NCBI GenBank assembly: GCA_015231375.1
Contig: JADGBT010000035.1
Location: 1 to 37,709, forward strand
Source: Magnetococcales bacterium
GTDB lineage: Bacteria; Pseudomonadota; Magnetococcia; Magnetococcales; Magnetaquicoccaceae
Length of the DNA stretch: 37,709 bases
Direction: 5' to 3'
Position 1 is the first letter of the stretch. Each line of letters opens with the position of its first letter. Of the stretch, positions 36,340-37,709 are shown in pieces. Both the position numbers and the translations under genes were made by a program. The notes beneath the pieces were generated by a model, which made no database searches, was not told the DNA's origin, and saw only the letters and a list, made by a program, of their open reading frames with translations.

Positions 36340-37709
36340 ATGGTGACATTCCCCGTGGGCGGCATGTCGTGCGCCTCGTGTTCGGGTCGGGTGGAGCGGG
36401 CCTTGTCGGCCATTCCCGGTGTGGAAAGGGCTTTGGTGAATCTGACCATGGCCCAGGCCACGGTGATGGGCGAGGTTCCCCTGGATACCCTGATTTCGGC
36501 GGTGCGGGAGATTGGCTTTCAGGTGCCGGTGGTGACCGAATCGTTTGCCATTCAGGGATTGTCCTGCGCCTCGTGCGCGGCCAAGGCGGAACGCGCCTTG
36601 AGCGGCATCACGGGCGTCATGCGGGCACGGGTCAATCTGGCCTCCCACGAAGCCCTGGTGGCCCATGTGCCGGATGTGGTCACCTTCGAAAATCTGCAAC
36701 AGGCGGTTCAATCCGTGGGATTCACCCTGGTCAGAACCCGACCGGACGCCGATCCCATGGATCTGGCCGAAAGCGAACGTCTGCATGAATACAAGCAGAT
36801 CAAAGGGCGTCTGCGGATCGGTGCCGTGTTGTTGATCGCCAACATGGCGGTCATGCATGGACATTGGCACGGGATGGAGGCGTGGTTGCAATTCGCCTTG
36901 GTCACACCGGTACAATTCTGGGTGGGATGGCCGTTTCATGTCAACGCCTGGTCGGCGCTGCGGCATGGCGGAGCCAATATGCACACCCTGGTCACGGTCG
37001 GAACCTTTTCCGCTTATCTGTATTCGGTGCTGGTGCTGCTGGCGCCGGGTCTGTTTGTCGCCCGAGGGGTGGCGGCCGAGGTCTATTTCGAGACTTCGGG
37101 CATGATCATCGTCTTGATCCTGTTGGGTCGATTTCTGGAGATTCGCGCCAAGGGGAAAACCTCCCAGGCGATTCGCGCGCTCATGGGGCTGACCCCCAAG
37201 GTGGCACGCGTGGTGCGCGACGGGCAGGAGATGGATATCCCGTTGCGGGATGTGTTGGTCGGGGACTCCTTTGTGGTGCGTCCGGGGGAGAAAATCCCGG
37301 TGGATGGCATTATTCTGAAAGGACATGCCACGCTGGACGAGTCCATGTTGACCGGCGAGGCCATGCCCGTGGAACGCGGACCAGGAGAGGCGGTGACCGG
37401 CGGAACCATCAATCGGACCGGATCCCTGATCGGCAAGGCGGTGAAGGTGGGTCGGGATACGGCATTGGCCCGTATCGTGGAGATGGTGCGGGAAGCCCAA
37501 GGGGTCAAGCCGCCGATTGCCCGTCTGGCGGATCGGATCGCAGCGATTTTTGTGCCGGTGGTGATGGGGATCGCGTTGGTGACGTTCGGCGTGTGGTATG
37601 GGTTTGGACCCGAGCCGTCATTCAATTACGCCTTGTTGAATTTTGTCGCGGTGTTGATCATCGCCTGTCCGTGCGCGCTCGGATTGGCCACGCCGACTTC
37701 GATTCTGGT
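36340..37709 (+). CDS. copA: CopA-type heavy-metal P1B ATPase (partial, 3' end missing)
   Basis: The first 456 residues are visible; the frame runs off the window end. GGGAG precedes ATG 36340. Two N-terminal HMA domains carry GMSCASC (Cys11, Cys14) and GLSCASC (Cys76, Cys79). Transmembrane helices, the actuator domain with '[15 protein letters not shown]' and the metal-transport CPC motif in '[15 protein letters not shown]' follow. CPC plus two CxxC domains fits a Cu(I)/Ag(I) exporter. A His-rich turn (MHGHWHG) lies near the first membrane segment. The phosphorylation (DKTGT) and ATP-binding domains are outside the window. Function is from the family, not shown. Confidence 0.95.
   Translation, partial: MVTFPVGGMSCASCSGRVERALSAIPGVERALVNLTMAQATVMGEVPLDTLISAVREIGFQVPVVTESFAIQGLSCASCAAKAERALSGITGVMRARVNLASHEALVAHVPDVVTFENLQQAVQSVGFTLVRTRPDADPMDLAESERLHEYKQIKGRLRIGAVLLIANMAVMHGHWHGMEAWLQFALVTPVQFWVGWPFHVNAWSALRHGGANMHTLVTVGTFSAYLYSVLVLLAPGLFVARGVAAEVYFETSGMIIVLILLGRFLEIRAKGKTSQAIRALMGLTPKVARVVRDGQEMDIPLRDVLVGDSFVVRPGEKIPVDGIILKGHATLDESMLTGEAMPVERGPGEAVTGGTINRTGSLIGKAVKVGRDTALARIVEMVREAQGVKPPIARLADRIAAIFVPVVMGIALVTFGVWYGFGPEPSFNYALLNFVAVLIIACPCALGLATPTSIL

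Overview
The window carries about 28 protein-coding genes of a GC-rich, Gram-negative and probably flagellated or chemotactic bacterium. The evidence is lipoproteins, an RND efflux system with its outer-membrane factor, periplasmic proteins, CheB/CheR and a chemoreceptor, and the density of two-component and c-di-GMP proteins. The style fits a proteobacterium with many sensory genes (Magnetococcia/alphaproteobacteria-like), but nothing here fixes the taxon and that placement is a guess. I see no rRNA, tRNA, insertion sequence, prophage or CRISPR array. The first and last genes are cut by the window edges.

Layout. 1-1.9 kb: the tail of a probable nuclease-fold protein, a secreted DUF3616-like protein and an HD phosphohydrolase. 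1.9-6.7 kb: a hybrid histidine kinase with a periplasmic c-type-heme (Tll0287-like) sensor, divergent from a voltage-gated-type K+ channel carrying a TrkA-N and three TrkA-C-like units. 6.9-8.7 kb: a secreted MORN-repeat protein with a Lys/Ala tail and trxB, convergent, separated by a long hairpin. 8.9-10.2 kb: the most unusual gene, an H-NOX (heme-NO) domain fused to a PilZ (c-di-GMP) domain. 10.2-15.1 kb (minus strand): a glycosyltransferase, a chemoreceptor with a CheR-tether-like tail, and an unassigned radical SAM protein overlapping the receptor gene. 15.3-18.7 kb: an exported thioredoxin-fold protein, ftsY and a Slt-type lytic transglycosylase. 18.9-21.5 kb: a bacteriohemerythrin, then cheB-cheR on the minus strand. 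21.7-28.2 kb: a tetR-adaptor-RND pump-outer membrane factor operon with a clear promoter and palindromic operator. 28.3-29.1 kb: an unknown, possibly winged-helix protein. 29.5-34.7 kb: a tight three-gene operon of a FIST sensor, a PAS-PAS hybrid kinase with Hpt, and a REC-GGDEF diguanylate cyclase. 35.1-37.7 kb: a probable copper-handling group, with a Met-rich Spy-like periplasmic protein, a small HMA metallochaperone and a CopA-type P-type ATPase cut by the window end.

How the genes may work together (inference). Two themes recur. One is gas/redox sensing: the H-NOX domain, the c-heme kinase sensor and the hemerythrin. The other is c-di-GMP and chemotaxis: the PilZ domain, the GGDEF cyclase, the chemoreceptor and CheB/CheR. 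The H-NOX-PilZ protein would join the two in one polypeptide and is the best candidate for undescribed biology here.
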